Assembly: GCA_964573725.1 (NCBI GenBank) | Contig: CAZNLJ010000075.1 | Location: 1-14,545 of the forward strand | Direction: 5' to 3' | From: UBA6168 sp964573725 | GTDB taxonomy: Bacteria > Bacteroidota > Bacteroidia > Chitinophagales > Saprospiraceae | DNA length: 14,545 nt | Shown here: positions 1 through 7,226 of the stretch, in pieces | Layout of the letters: each line of letters starts with the position of its first letter | Position numbering within the stretch: position 1 is the first letter of the stretch | Notes under the pieces: model-generated | The model's input: the letters and a program-made list of their open reading frames with translations, nothing else | Told to the model about the DNA's origin: nothing | The model's database searches: none | Position numbers and translations under genes: made by a program

Positions 1-133
1 TTTCCATATTCTCGTTTTTTTTCATGCAAATTTACAGTAAATGGGAATCACACCCCTTTGGTTTTGAAGGCCGCACTGTGTTTACGTCTTGTGTTCTTCA
101 TCATGGATAGCAAGTTATGTTTTCTTAAGTTGC

Positions 134-158
134 TGTCCAAATTTTGTCTACCACCTCA
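134..158 (+). repeat. IS3-type right-end-like sequence, first copy
   Basis: This 25-bp stretch matches 518-542 at about 20 of 25 positions in the same orientation. Both begin TGTCCAAAT and end ACCAC(C/T)TCA. The TTCA/TCA ending and the look of the sequence fit the right terminus of IS3-family elements, whose ends finish in CA. It lies directly before a transposase C-terminal fragment, so it may be the end of an older, separate insertion truncated here. The link to a named IS group is from memory of IS3 ends and has not been searched. Confidence 0.4.
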
Positions 159-311
159 CAAAAGATCCGCTACTTTGTTGATTACTACAATAATGAGCGC
201 AAGCACTCCAGCCTGCAATACAATACACCGATCAGTATTTACAGGGGTGAATCACCGGCTGGTCCACCCACATCTGCAGATAAACATTCAAACCGCCGCC
301 GCAAAAATATC

Positions 312-416
312 GCATGCCTCCGCGAATGTCAAGGTCAAGCCCTTCGGGTTGCTGACGAAAAAACCTCGCTGCGCGAGGTTTTTTCGCCGCAAACCTTGAC
401 ATTCGCTCCGGCATGC
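312..416. repeat. Nested inverted-repeat element (MITE-like), 105 bp
   Basis: The outer arms 312-335 and 393-416 are inverted copies matching at 21 of 24 positions, with a 3-base mismatch block. They share GCATGCC and a long AATGTCAAGGT block. Inside sits a perfect 14-bp inverted repeat with a 3-nt loop (356-386). No coding capacity is apparent. It could be a small non-autonomous element, a REPIN-like pair or a compound terminator. It lies inside the IS remnant, so it either arrived later or was the natural 3' terminator region of that IS. Confidence 0.6.
356..386. terminator. Bidirectional intrinsic-terminator-like hairpin
   Basis: Perfect 14-bp arms (356-369 and 373-386) flank the loop TGC. 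Each arm carries an A6 or T6 run beside a GC-rich core (CCTCGC / GCGAGG). The hairpin followed by a T-run works on both strands, which is the classic look of a bidirectional intrinsic terminator. It would shield the secreted-protein gene at 635 from transcription coming out of the IS. Confidence 0.6.
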
Positions 417-482
417 TGATGCTCGCCGCTAAGCGGTATGAATGACATATTTTGCTTCATACAAATAAGAACAACAGCCATA

Positions 483-509
483 TTGTAAATCAAATTTTCC
501 TTAACTTTG
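483..509 (+). promoter_or_regulatory. Possible Bacteroidota-type promoter for the secreted protein
   Basis: TAACTTTG at 502-509 fits the -7 consensus TAnnTTTG exactly. A TTG at 483-485, 16 bp upstream, could act as the -33 element. It lies within the IS right end, so the gene at 635 may be driven from IS-derived sequence, with a leader of roughly 120 nt. A match to such a short consensus in AT-rich DNA can be chance. Confidence 0.35.
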
Positions 510-634
510 TCTAAATCTGTCCAAATAGGGTCGACCACTTCACATTTCACTGTTTATTTAACCCGAGAACCGCTGGCTATATGAAGTTTACCCACCTTGA
601 CTAATTACGAAATTTTCACCAAAAACAATCAAAT

Positions 635-1099
635 ATGAGACTGATTTTATTTTTTATGCTACTGGCCGTCACGGCTCAGGCTCAGTTACTTACCGAACCA
701 GCAAAGAAAAGTACCACGGTTATTGTAGTGCTTGAAAATACGCCGGTCGAGCAGGCTTACCGCCAAGTGGCGGCAGTGTTTCAGGATGAGGGTTTTCAGT
801 TGGAAAAGACTGATCCTGTGCTTTTGTCAATTGTAACCGACTGGCAGCGGTTGAAGGGTTTTATTGTGCGGGAATGGCAAGCGGAGGCGAGCATCCGGCA
901 ATCCGGCGATGATGCACATGTTTATATGCGGGCGAAGGTACGGCAGGATTTGAAGAACATGCCTGACGCAAATGCAATGCTGTCGAACGACGGTAGCTAC
1001 AAGGTCGATCAGATTGACAAGAGCTACAATTTTGGCAAGGATTGGAAAACGCTGGAAAGCCTGGCCGCTAAAATCGGCGGCTCTTACCTGTACCGGTGA
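635..1099 (+). CDS. Small secreted protein of unknown function
   Basis: This encodes 154 residues. The N-terminus (Met-Arg, a hydrophobic stretch, then TAQAQ) is a clear type I signal peptide with probable cleavage after residue 16 or so. There is no lipobox Cys. The mature part of about 138 residues is mixed alpha/beta in character, charged and free of cysteine. Its end (SLAAKIGGSYLYR) resembles small periplasmic lipoprotein-like domains with no assigned activity. The start is supported by an A-rich leader (CAATCAAAT) just upstream, usual in Bacteroidota. The stop at 1097-1099 directly abuts the end of a recombinase remnant on the other strand. I do not recognise the family; the protein is most likely periplasmic. 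Base composition is closer to the left flank than to the GC-rich centre. Confidence 0.75.
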   Translation: MRLILFFMLLAVTAQAQLLTEPAKKSTTVIVVLENTPVEQAYRQVAAVFQDEGFQLEKTDPVLLSIVTDWQRLKGFIVREWQAEASIRQSGDDAHVYMRAKVRQDLKNMPDANAMLSNDGSYKVDQIDKSYNFGKDWKTLESLAAKIGGSYLYR

Positions 1100-1390
1100 T
1101 TATTTCACCGCTTTCAATTTCACTTCTTTCATTTCCATCCGCCTGGCAAAGTGTTCGGCGGTGAGCATATCTTCGACATCGAAAAAGTTGAGGGTTTGCG
1201 CCTGTGTGCTGTGACCGAGAATCGCCTGGATTGCTGGCAGCAGCGACGAATCGGCGAGGTAGGCATCGCGGGCAAAGGTTCGGCGGGTGACGTGGGTGCT
1301 GAATTTTTCAAAATGTTTGTAGTGAACGATGCGAAGTTTGCCGCATTTGAGTTGTGGCCCATCCGTAAAAATACTGAGATTGAAAGCGAA
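1100..1390 (-). pseudogene. Tyrosine recombinase C-terminal remnant
   Basis: Read on the minus strand, this open frame gives the C-terminal catalytic end of a phage-integrase-type tyrosine recombinase. It has a THVTRRTFAR segment (the H-x-x-R box) followed by QAILGHSTQ (the LGH box). The next expected element, the nucleophilic Tyr ten residues after the Gly of LGH, aligns with Phe (codon complementary to 1184-1186). No start codon lies upstream of the conserved part, and a stop (complement of 1391-1393) closes the frame. The N-terminal and first catalytic Arg regions are missing. It is therefore a truncated, inactive stub, probably left from an integrated element. The family assignment rests on the two boxes and their spacing. 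Confidence 0.6.
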
Positions 1391-1786
1391 TTACGGACGG
1401 AATTTAATTGTTAGAATCAATTCATCGATTATAGAATATTCCAGATCAACTGCTCCCCTCAATCAAGAGTTTTGCCCCCCATATGGAAAATCCACTTCTA
1501 ACACCGCAGTTAAAAAGTTGCGGAAATTTTTTCGGCAGCTGATTCCTTTCAATTCAATACGGTGGCTTTAGAGATCATTAGGTTTAGGGGGCACTGGTCA
1601 GTGTTGGCATGTCGAGGATCCCCCCCCATCCTCAAAAACCTTATCTTCGCCGAAATCAAGCCCAAAAGCGAAGACACCCCAAATCCAGGGTGGCGGAACC
1701 GGCCCGCTCGCGGCTTGTCCTCCTGCGGGGTGTGGAAAGCAAACCGTTCGCTGCGTGCCCGCCAAACCACAAGCTGCCGGGCCCAT
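1391..1786. other. Gene-free stretch with a composition shift
   Basis: I see no convincing gene here. Bases 1391-1560 are AT-rich. From about 1600 the sequence becomes GC-rich, and there is a run of eight C at about 1620. Open frames on both strands cross this region but have no family-like content and are extensions or shadows of the serine hydrolase frame. I found no clear promoter matching TAnnTTTG for the downstream gene. The change in composition may mark a junction between old mobile debris and the GC-rich block. Confidence 0.4.
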
Positions 1787-2851
1787 ATGATGAAAACCGC
1801 CGACAGACAATTGAGAAAATCCATGTTGAAGTGGTTCCTCTTCGTAGGTACCGCCATTTCCCTGTACTTCGTGCCGTGGCCTATCCTGGTCGCCTGGCTC
1901 AGGCCGCTCCCCGACAGCATACAAGCACAACTGGAGGAAGGGTTGGGTTACGGCTTCGCCGGCGTGGTGGCGTATGTGAACGCGCCGGAATGGGGTGCCA
2001 GGTCGTATGCCGCAGGCTGGCACGACCGGGATGCTAAAATTCCGGCCAACCCCCAGGCTCTTTTCAAGATTGCGAGCATCGGCAAGGTATACAACGCGGT
2101 GACGTTGACCAAGCTGGTGCACCAGGGGCTGCTCGACCTGGAAGGGACCCTCGCCGGATACTTGCCCAAGCTTCGCGGCCGCATCGAGTATGCCGACCAA
2201 ATCACCCTCCGGATGTTGGTGCGGCACCGGAGTGGCATTCCCAACTACACGGATACGGACATGTATTGGGCCCATCCCAAGGCGTCCGATGCCGAAAACC
2301 TCGCGTTGGTCCTGGACCGGCCTGCCAATTTCAAGCCCGACCAGGATTACCAATACTGCAACACCAACTACCTGCTCCTGGGCAGTATCATGGACCGCGT
2401 CCTGGGATATCCGAATTTCCGGTATCTGTACGCGGAAGTCCTCGCGCCGCATGGTTTTGAAAATACTTTCGACGGCATCGACTCGATAGACATGGACCGA
2501 TTGATGAGCGGCTATTACGTAGGCTACGACCAGGACTTGAAGGACAGCCGCGTAGGGTCCATGGTCGCCAGCGCCGAAGATGTGGGGCGCTTCTTCCAGG
2601 CGCTCAATGCGGGTACCTTGCTGCATGCCGGCGAACAAGCGGTTTACGACTCGATCTACGTGCGCAACCACACCGGACTCATACCGGGTTATCAAAGTAT
2701 CGTGCGCTATAACCCCGAAACCGGGACCACCCTGGTGCTGTTCACCAACACCGTGGATTTCGAGGGCTACCACTGGAGCCTCGGTGAGGTGTTGTTCTTC
2801 CGGTTGGAGCGGATCGTTTCCCGGGAAGGGAAAAGGAATGCGCCGCTTTGA
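1787..2851 (+). CDS. Serine hydrolase, beta-lactamase / PBP-like family
   Basis: This encodes 354 residues from the ATG at 1787; a second ATG (1790) and a third (1823) are alternatives, and the frame stays open further upstream without family-like content. Residues about 14-37 form one hydrophobic segment, a signal anchor or uncleaved signal, placing the enzyme in the periplasm. All three class C/DD-peptidase motifs are present: S-I-G-K at 97-100 (nucleophile Ser97, Lys100), Y-C-N at 190-192, and H-T-G at 295-297. The family's LVRHRSGIPNY segment is at 145-155. Such enzymes hydrolyse beta-lactams, D-Ala peptides or small esters; the sequence does not tell which. It precedes the interrupted membrane-protein gene on the same strand with a gap of nearly 650 bp, so it is probably monocistronic. 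Family certain, substrate unknown. Confidence 0.88.
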   Translation: MMKTADRQLRKSMLKWFLFVGTAISLYFVPWPILVAWLRPLPDSIQAQLEEGLGYGFAGVVAYVNAPEWGARSYAAGWHDRDAKIPANPQALFKIASIGKVYNAVTLTKLVHQGLLDLEGTLAGYLPKLRGRIEYADQITLRMLVRHRSGIPNYTDTDMYWAHPKASDAENLALVLDRPANFKPDQDYQYCNTNYLLLGSIMDRVLGYPNFRYLYAEVLAPHGFENTFDGIDSIDMDRLMSGYYVGYDQDLKDSRVGSMVASAEDVGRFFQALNAGTLLHAGEQAVYDSIYVRNHTGLIPGYQSIVRYNPETGTTLVLFTNTVDFEGYHWSLGEVLFFRLERIVSREGKRNAPL

Positions 2852-3499
2852 TTTTTGATTGGGGACGGGAGCGGGTAAGGATGTCATCCGGGAATGGAAG
2901 TGGGGCATACCGGTTTCAAGGTATCCATCGTGTCCACCGCTAATGGGCAGGTTATCCGGCCGCTCCTGGTGAGCCGGGGAGTTGCCGGGGACGGCAGCCG
3001 ACGCGGCGAGGCCTCGCGGCGGAAGTTCCTGTCCATGCCGGCGTGCTGCCCAGGGGCCGAGGGCTTTTCGGCCTGCCCGGACGGCCCGCCGGCAGCGGAC
3101 GGGCCCGGCAAACTGTCCGCCGGAAAGGATATCGGCAGGGCGGCCTTCCTGCGCCGGAGCGGGAAGGCTGCCGGCAGCCCGTTCACATCCGGAGTGGGGG
3201 TCCGTGGTGGCGGGGGTGCGGCGCGGATCATTCTTGCCAAAAGGGACGAGCCGGGGCCGGCAGCGCGGAAACTTACCCCCCGTCCGCTTTTCTTCAGCGG
3301 GTGACATCATGCTTGCCGGGAAGACAGCGTGCGGGGCGTATCCTTATCCCGATGAGCCGGAAGAGGCTTCCGCGAAGTTCCGGTATTGGGGGATAAAGGG
3401 TCGACACGCCGTCCGTATCCTTCGGCGGGCTTGCGGCGGGAGCGTCCGCGCCCGGGAAAATACGGGTGTCGGTCCATCCCTTCCGGTGCCGATGAAAAC
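2852..3499. other. GC-rich intergenic region without a convincing gene
   Basis: Open frames cross this region on both strands, but their translations are Arg/Pro/Gly-rich, lack domain signatures and overlap one another, as expected for shadows in GC-rich DNA. I see no RNA gene or strong terminator after the serine hydrolase. The promoter of the following membrane-protein gene should lie here, but no clear TAnnTTTG box is visible. Confidence 0.4.
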
Positions 3500-5452
3500 A
3501 TGTCCGCAATGCGAACCAACAGTACCGCCAATCTTTCCGTCCCGTTGCGCCATCCCATGCTGGCCGGCATCGGCGGGACTATGCTTGTCAACCTGCTCGG
3601 TACGGCGGCGGGGGCGTGGATAGGCCATACTTGGCCCACCTTTGACTTTCCGGGTTTTATGGGGCTTGTCTTTTGGGGTGCTATGGTCCTGGCCGTTGTT
3701 GCCGCCACCGGCTTGTCCGGCGTATGGCCCGATTTGTCGCCCCGCAATTATTGGCGGTGGACCCTGTTGCTGTGCAGCCTGGTGGCCGGCAGTTCCATTA
3801 CGGCGGCACCGTTCCATCCGGATGCCGACGGTTACCTGGGTTTTTTCCGGCTGGCCGGTTTCCTGCCGAAATCCGATGCCGCCGGTTACTACCAAACCGT
3901 GCTGGACTGGCCGGAGGACACCCTGAGCGTGCATTCCTCCAGGAGACCCTTGAGTGCCTTGATGAACATCCTCGCCTTTCATGCCGGCGGCAGGACCTTA
4001 TTCGGTTACCATTTTATCAAGGCCTGCCTGTTGGCCACCGTCGTCGCCGCGTTCATCCGCGCCTTGTCCCACCATGCGGGCAGGGCGGCCGCCTGGACCG
4101 CCGGTGGCGTCTAGTTGTACTGGAGCTGGCCTTTCGCCTCCTTGTTGATGTGCAAGAACAACGGCATCCTGTTGTCTGTGGCCGGCATGTCCTTGTTGCT
4201 GAGTGCCTTGCACGACAGGAATCCGCGGTGGGTATTCCTGGGCATTGCCGGCCTGGCCTTAGCGGAAATGGCACGGAGCTCCAACCCGATGATGCCCTAC
4301 GGGTTCGCCTGGTGTACCGCCATGCTGTTCCCGTTTTTCCGGAACCGTTTCCGTACCGCGGTGCTGTTGTCCGTCTTTGCCCTGCTGTTGTCCTGGGGGC
4401 TTCCGCGGGTGCTCAACAGCCTGTACGGATATCCGGGGAGTGGGCAGGACAGCAATGTCGGATATACGCTTCTGGGGCTTGCCAGGGGGAACGGTTGGAC
4501 CGAAGCCAGGCGTTTCGGCATCAAACGGTACCAGGACAGGCGGGCGGCACAGCCTTCGGCAGCGGAAGCGATCCGTTCCGGGCAGCACTTTGATGAGGGG
4601 GAGGTCAACCGGGACCTGTTGGGGCTGGTCATTCCGACCATCCGCGAAAAGCCGGGTGTTTTCGTCAATTCCCTCCAGGAAGGGTTCCTGGAGGCCACCC
4701 ATCAGTTTCTCGGTCAGACCATGCGGGCCGTCGGCCTGCACCGATTCCAGTGGTCTTGGGGCCACCCCTACCGCTACCTGTTTTTCTTTGGAGGAATCGT
4801 CCTGCTGACAGGGTGGTTGTTCCGATGGCATCGGGACTTGGCGGGATTGGCGGCGACCGCTTTTGTCCTTGGTTTCACTTTTGCGCCCTTCGTGTACAAG
4901 GATGCGGGGTGGAGGATACTCTCCACCCAATTTGCCGGCTTGGTGCTGCCTGCCGTCCTGGTGCCCTTGGGCCTGCGCAGGCTCCTGTCGCGGGTCGGGC
5001 AAGCGGCGCCGGTCCGGGCGGTGCCGTCACCGCCGGCCAGGCCGGAAGTATGGTTCCCGGCGGCCCTGGTCGTATTCGTCGCCCTCTCGTTCCCTTATCT
5101 GTCCCTCAGCCGGCTCCTGATTCCCACCGACCATCCGACGACCGGCATCATCGTCACCCTCGATGCCGACGCCGCGCCGGGGTGGACGGGACCGGACCGT
5201 GCGACCATACCCCCCGATATGCTGTACGGTTGGTTTGCCAGGATGTGCCGGGACAAGGCCCTGGAGCCGATTGTCCGACCGTTCGAACAATATCTTCGGA
5301 CTCACCTGGCCGATGCCGTCGAACTGCGTTATGAAAAGGATAAGTGCGTGCTGCTGGTCCGGAACCGGCGGGCCGGCGAGGCGTTCTCCCTGGCCACGGA
5401 CGGATTCTTCCAGGCATCCTGGTTACAGTGCCGGGTGCTGGAGGACAGATAG
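3500..5452 (+). pseudogene. Polytopic membrane protein (possibly GT-C glycosyltransferase-like) with in-frame TAG
   Basis: One continuous reading frame of 651 codons runs from the ATG at 3500 (ATG at 3509 is an alternative) to the stop at 5450-5452. It is broken only by TAG at 4112-4114, codon 205. Translation on both sides is alike: three hydrophobic segments before the stop, about eight after it, then a soluble C-terminal tail of about 110 residues. The loop after the early membrane segments carries HPDADGY and KSDAAGYY, then RRPLSALMN. This is reminiscent of the first periplasmic loop of GT-C glycosyltransferases (catalytic Asp, then an R-x-P-L stretch), but I cannot name a family. The TAG lies next to a predicted helix (V-stop-LYWSWPF). 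It could be a recent nonsense mutation, a sequencing error or, less likely, read-through. The intact frame beyond it argues that any inactivation is recent. Confidence 0.6.
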
Positions 5453-5806
5453 GCCGGGTGCACCGCACGGCGGACTTGCCGGTCCTCCGGTGCCGACCGC
5501 CGGCCTTATCATCCTGCTCAGGTCCTTTTCCGAGCGCATTGTCCGACCCGGGTTTGCCATTGTCCCCTGCCGGTGAACGCTTCCTCCGCACCGCAACCTT
5601 GCAGGGTCGGCAATTATAATAATTTGGTTTTCAAACGATTTGTCAGTGGTTGGACTTGCCAATGTGCGGCGACCGGCATGGAAAGGGTCGCGGGGCGGCA
5701 CACATGGGTGCGCCGCCGGCAGCCCTGTCCAACAGGCGGGAAGGGAAGTAAAGACCCTTTGTTTATGCGTAGGTTACGTTTTCATTCCACCCTGCGAACC
5801 TGGCAA
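5453..5806. other. Convergent intergenic region
   Basis: This lies between the plus-strand membrane-protein gene and the 3' end of the minus-strand biosynthetic operon. I see no family-like ORF on either strand. There are several short GC-rich inverted motifs, but none is followed by a clear T-run, so I cannot point to a terminator for either unit. A short AT-rich patch is at about 5615-5645. Confidence 0.4.
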
Positions 5807-6919
5807 TCAACATATTCGATTTGGTGTTTGAGGTGCGAAAGGTAGATGGAAGGTTGCCGAAAGCCAGTTTCGGGCGGATTGGAGATAATGCCGCCGTTTC
5901 CATTGGCGGACGACATGCCGGAAATGCGGCCACTCCGGTTGTCCTTTCTTATACGAATCGTAAACGGTCGGGACGGTCCGGTGGTCCGCTGCGTCCGGTC
6001 CGGTCAATCGCTCCAAGGTGCCGGAGGAAGCGGTGTTCAAGTTTATGATGGTCTGATAACCGGCTTGCAGGGCTTGCCGGAGGGTACGATGCAGGCATAC
6101 AGGGCTTACCATCAGTTTCTCGAACAAGTCAGACGGAACCGTTTCGTGCTTCGCCACCTTGCGCCCCAGGGTGCAGGAATAGAAGTCACAGGCCAGCGGT
6201 TGTGTTTGGATATCTCCGATGAGGGAGCGGAAAAAGGGAAGCTGTGTATGGAAGCGAGTGGTATGGATAGGCCAATGCAGCCTGTTCAGGTCCGTGTCAC
6301 CCCGGCGGATGCCGAGTCGGTCCAGGTACGGGGTGATGATGGGCACGTCGGATGCCCGGCAAATGACGAGGGTCCTGTCTTCCCCGGTTTCCGAAATCGG
6401 AAATAATGGTCGGGGGCTTTCGATGTGCGGGAAATCATCGATTTTTAGCTCGAGGTCGAAAAAAACATGGTCTTTCCGGAACAAATCCATCGTCCGAATT
6501 CTGGCGCCGGCCAGGCGGAGGGTATCCTTTTGGGAAATACCGCCGGCCGCAAACAGGGCGACATCTTCCCCCATGCTGACGCCGAGTGTGGCGGCGGGGC
6601 GCACACCTTCCGCTGCCCAGCGGTCGGTGAAGGCGATTTGCAGCGCGACGAGGGTGAGGTAATATCGGCTATTGACATCGAGGAAACCCGCGGGGGCCTC
6701 CCCCCGGAAATTCGGCAGGACACTCGGCATGCCCAGCTCCCGGATGAGCTGGTCGGTCCTCTCGAAGGATGTCCGGAACAACTTGTCATGGCGGTACAGC
6801 GAATGTCCGATCCCTGGCCAGGCGCCGAGCCGGCCGCCGAAGTATAAAAGGGTGGGCGGCTGGGAGGCCGGTATCCGTTTCCCGAATCTATCCAATCCGT
6901 GGTAAAAGGTTGATTTCAT
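5807..6919 (-). CDS. Stand-alone acyltransferase (malonyl-CoA:ACP transacylase / PKS AT-like)
   Basis: This encodes 370 residues and is the last gene of the minus-strand operon. It has the FabD/AT fold signature: G-V-S-M-G-E at 113-118 with nucleophile Ser115, then AAGGIS and a helix with Arg140, 25 residues on, exactly where MCAT places its carboxylate-binding Arg. His224 in TRFH is 109 residues after the Ser, as in FabD. The Phe before that His resembles malonyl-type AT domains, so malonyl is a reasonable guess. The usual N-terminal PGQG is replaced by FGGRLG (Gln to Arg), and the C-terminal ExGP motif is missing. It shares TLGR and PVxLHRTLR blocks with the N-terminal half of the upstream gene, so the two are paralogues. 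No carrier protein or ketosynthase is encoded in the window, so its partner is elsewhere. It probably transfers an acyl unit to an ACP or acts as an acyl hydrolase in the cytoplasm. Confidence 0.85.
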   Translation of the reverse strand: MKSTFYHGLDRFGKRIPASQPPTLLYFGGRLGAWPGIGHSLYRHDKLFRTSFERTDQLIRELGMPSVLPNFRGEAPAGFLDVNSRYYLTLVALQIAFTDRWAAEGVRPAATLGVSMGEDVALFAAGGISQKDTLRLAGARIRTMDLFRKDHVFFDLELKIDDFPHIESPRPLFPISETGEDRTLVICRASDVPIITPYLDRLGIRRGDTDLNRLHWPIHTTRFHTQLPFFRSLIGDIQTQPLACDFYSCTLGRKVAKHETVPSDLFEKLMVSPVCLHRTLRQALQAGYQTIINLNTASSGTLERLTGPDAADHRTVPTVYDSYKKGQPEWPHFRHVVRQWKRRHYLQSARNWLSATFHLPFAPQTPNRIC

Positions 6920-6931
6920 GTCGCAGTCGCT

Positions 6932-7177
6932 TCATTTGACTGGGCAGCTTGTGGATGGTCCGTCGCCGGCCGGCGCAAGCGCCGGGACCGCCGCCCCGCT
7001 GCCTGTAGGGTGGGCTTGTCCTTGTCCATGCGCGATTCCCGGAACGGAGGCGTAGCGCGGGCGCCGGAGCACGAAAGCACCTGCAGGGTAGCGGGCTATG
7101 GTATACGGGGTCGCCGCGGGCGGTACCGGCGGTCCTTCCGTCGATGCCGTCGGTCGGTTTTCCGGGGCCGGTACCAT
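6932..7177 (-). CDS. Possible small Pro/Ala-rich protein in the operon gap
   Basis: This is an 81-codon open frame in the 307-bp gap between the two acyltransferase-related genes. The ATG at 7177 is used; an upstream TTG at 7195 would add six residues. Its stop is 12 bp before the stand-alone acyltransferase start, a spacing that fits translational coupling. The translation is rich in Pro, Ala and Gly, with no membrane segment and no carrier-protein Ser motif (no DSL/DSF). A frame of this size can easily stay open by chance in GC-rich DNA. If it is not a gene, the gap is simply untranslated spacer. Confidence 0.2.
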   Translation of the reverse strand: MVPAPENRPTASTEGPPVPPAATPYTIARYPAGAFVLRRPRYASVPGIAHGQGQAHPTGSGAAVPALAPAGDGPSTSCPVK

Positions 7178-7226
7178 GGGCGGGCGGTAGGACAATTGCC
7201 GCCCGCCCGGGGGTGACCGGGGCGGC

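Larger units (their letters stand above)
159..542 (+). mobile_element. IS3-family insertion sequence remnant (3' part)
   Basis: The frame from 159 to about 251 reads as the C-terminus of an IS3-type DDE transposase (OrfB). It has YFVDYYNNERKHSSLQYNTP followed by ISIY, matching the family's YNxxRxHSSLxYxTPxxxY signature after the last catalytic Glu. No upstream DDE core is present, so this is only a stub. Downstream on the same strand, 518-542 resembles an IS3 right end; read on the minus strand it begins TGAAGTGG. Between stub and end lies a nested inverted repeat (312-416) that may be a later insertion. The element cannot transpose alone. The transposase call is fairly secure; the exact boundaries are inferred. 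Confidence 0.65.

Noticed and set aside
58..399. A 113-codon frame across the IS remnant
   Set aside because: It runs through the terminator hairpin and is out of frame with the recognisable transposase stub.
1598..3310. A 570-codon open frame on the minus strand opposite the serine hydrolase
   Set aside because: It is antisense to a gene with all three active-site motifs and has no recognisable domains. Long shadow frames are expected in GC-rich coding DNA.
2982..3623. A 213-codon plus-strand frame before the membrane-protein gene
   Set aside because: The translation is Arg/Pro/Cys-rich without domain character, and it overlaps the start of the real membrane-protein frame.
3500..5452. TAG at codon 205 as a pyrrolysine codon
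   Set aside because: No pyl genes are visible, the protein is not a methylamine methyltransferase, and a nonsense change or base error is simpler.
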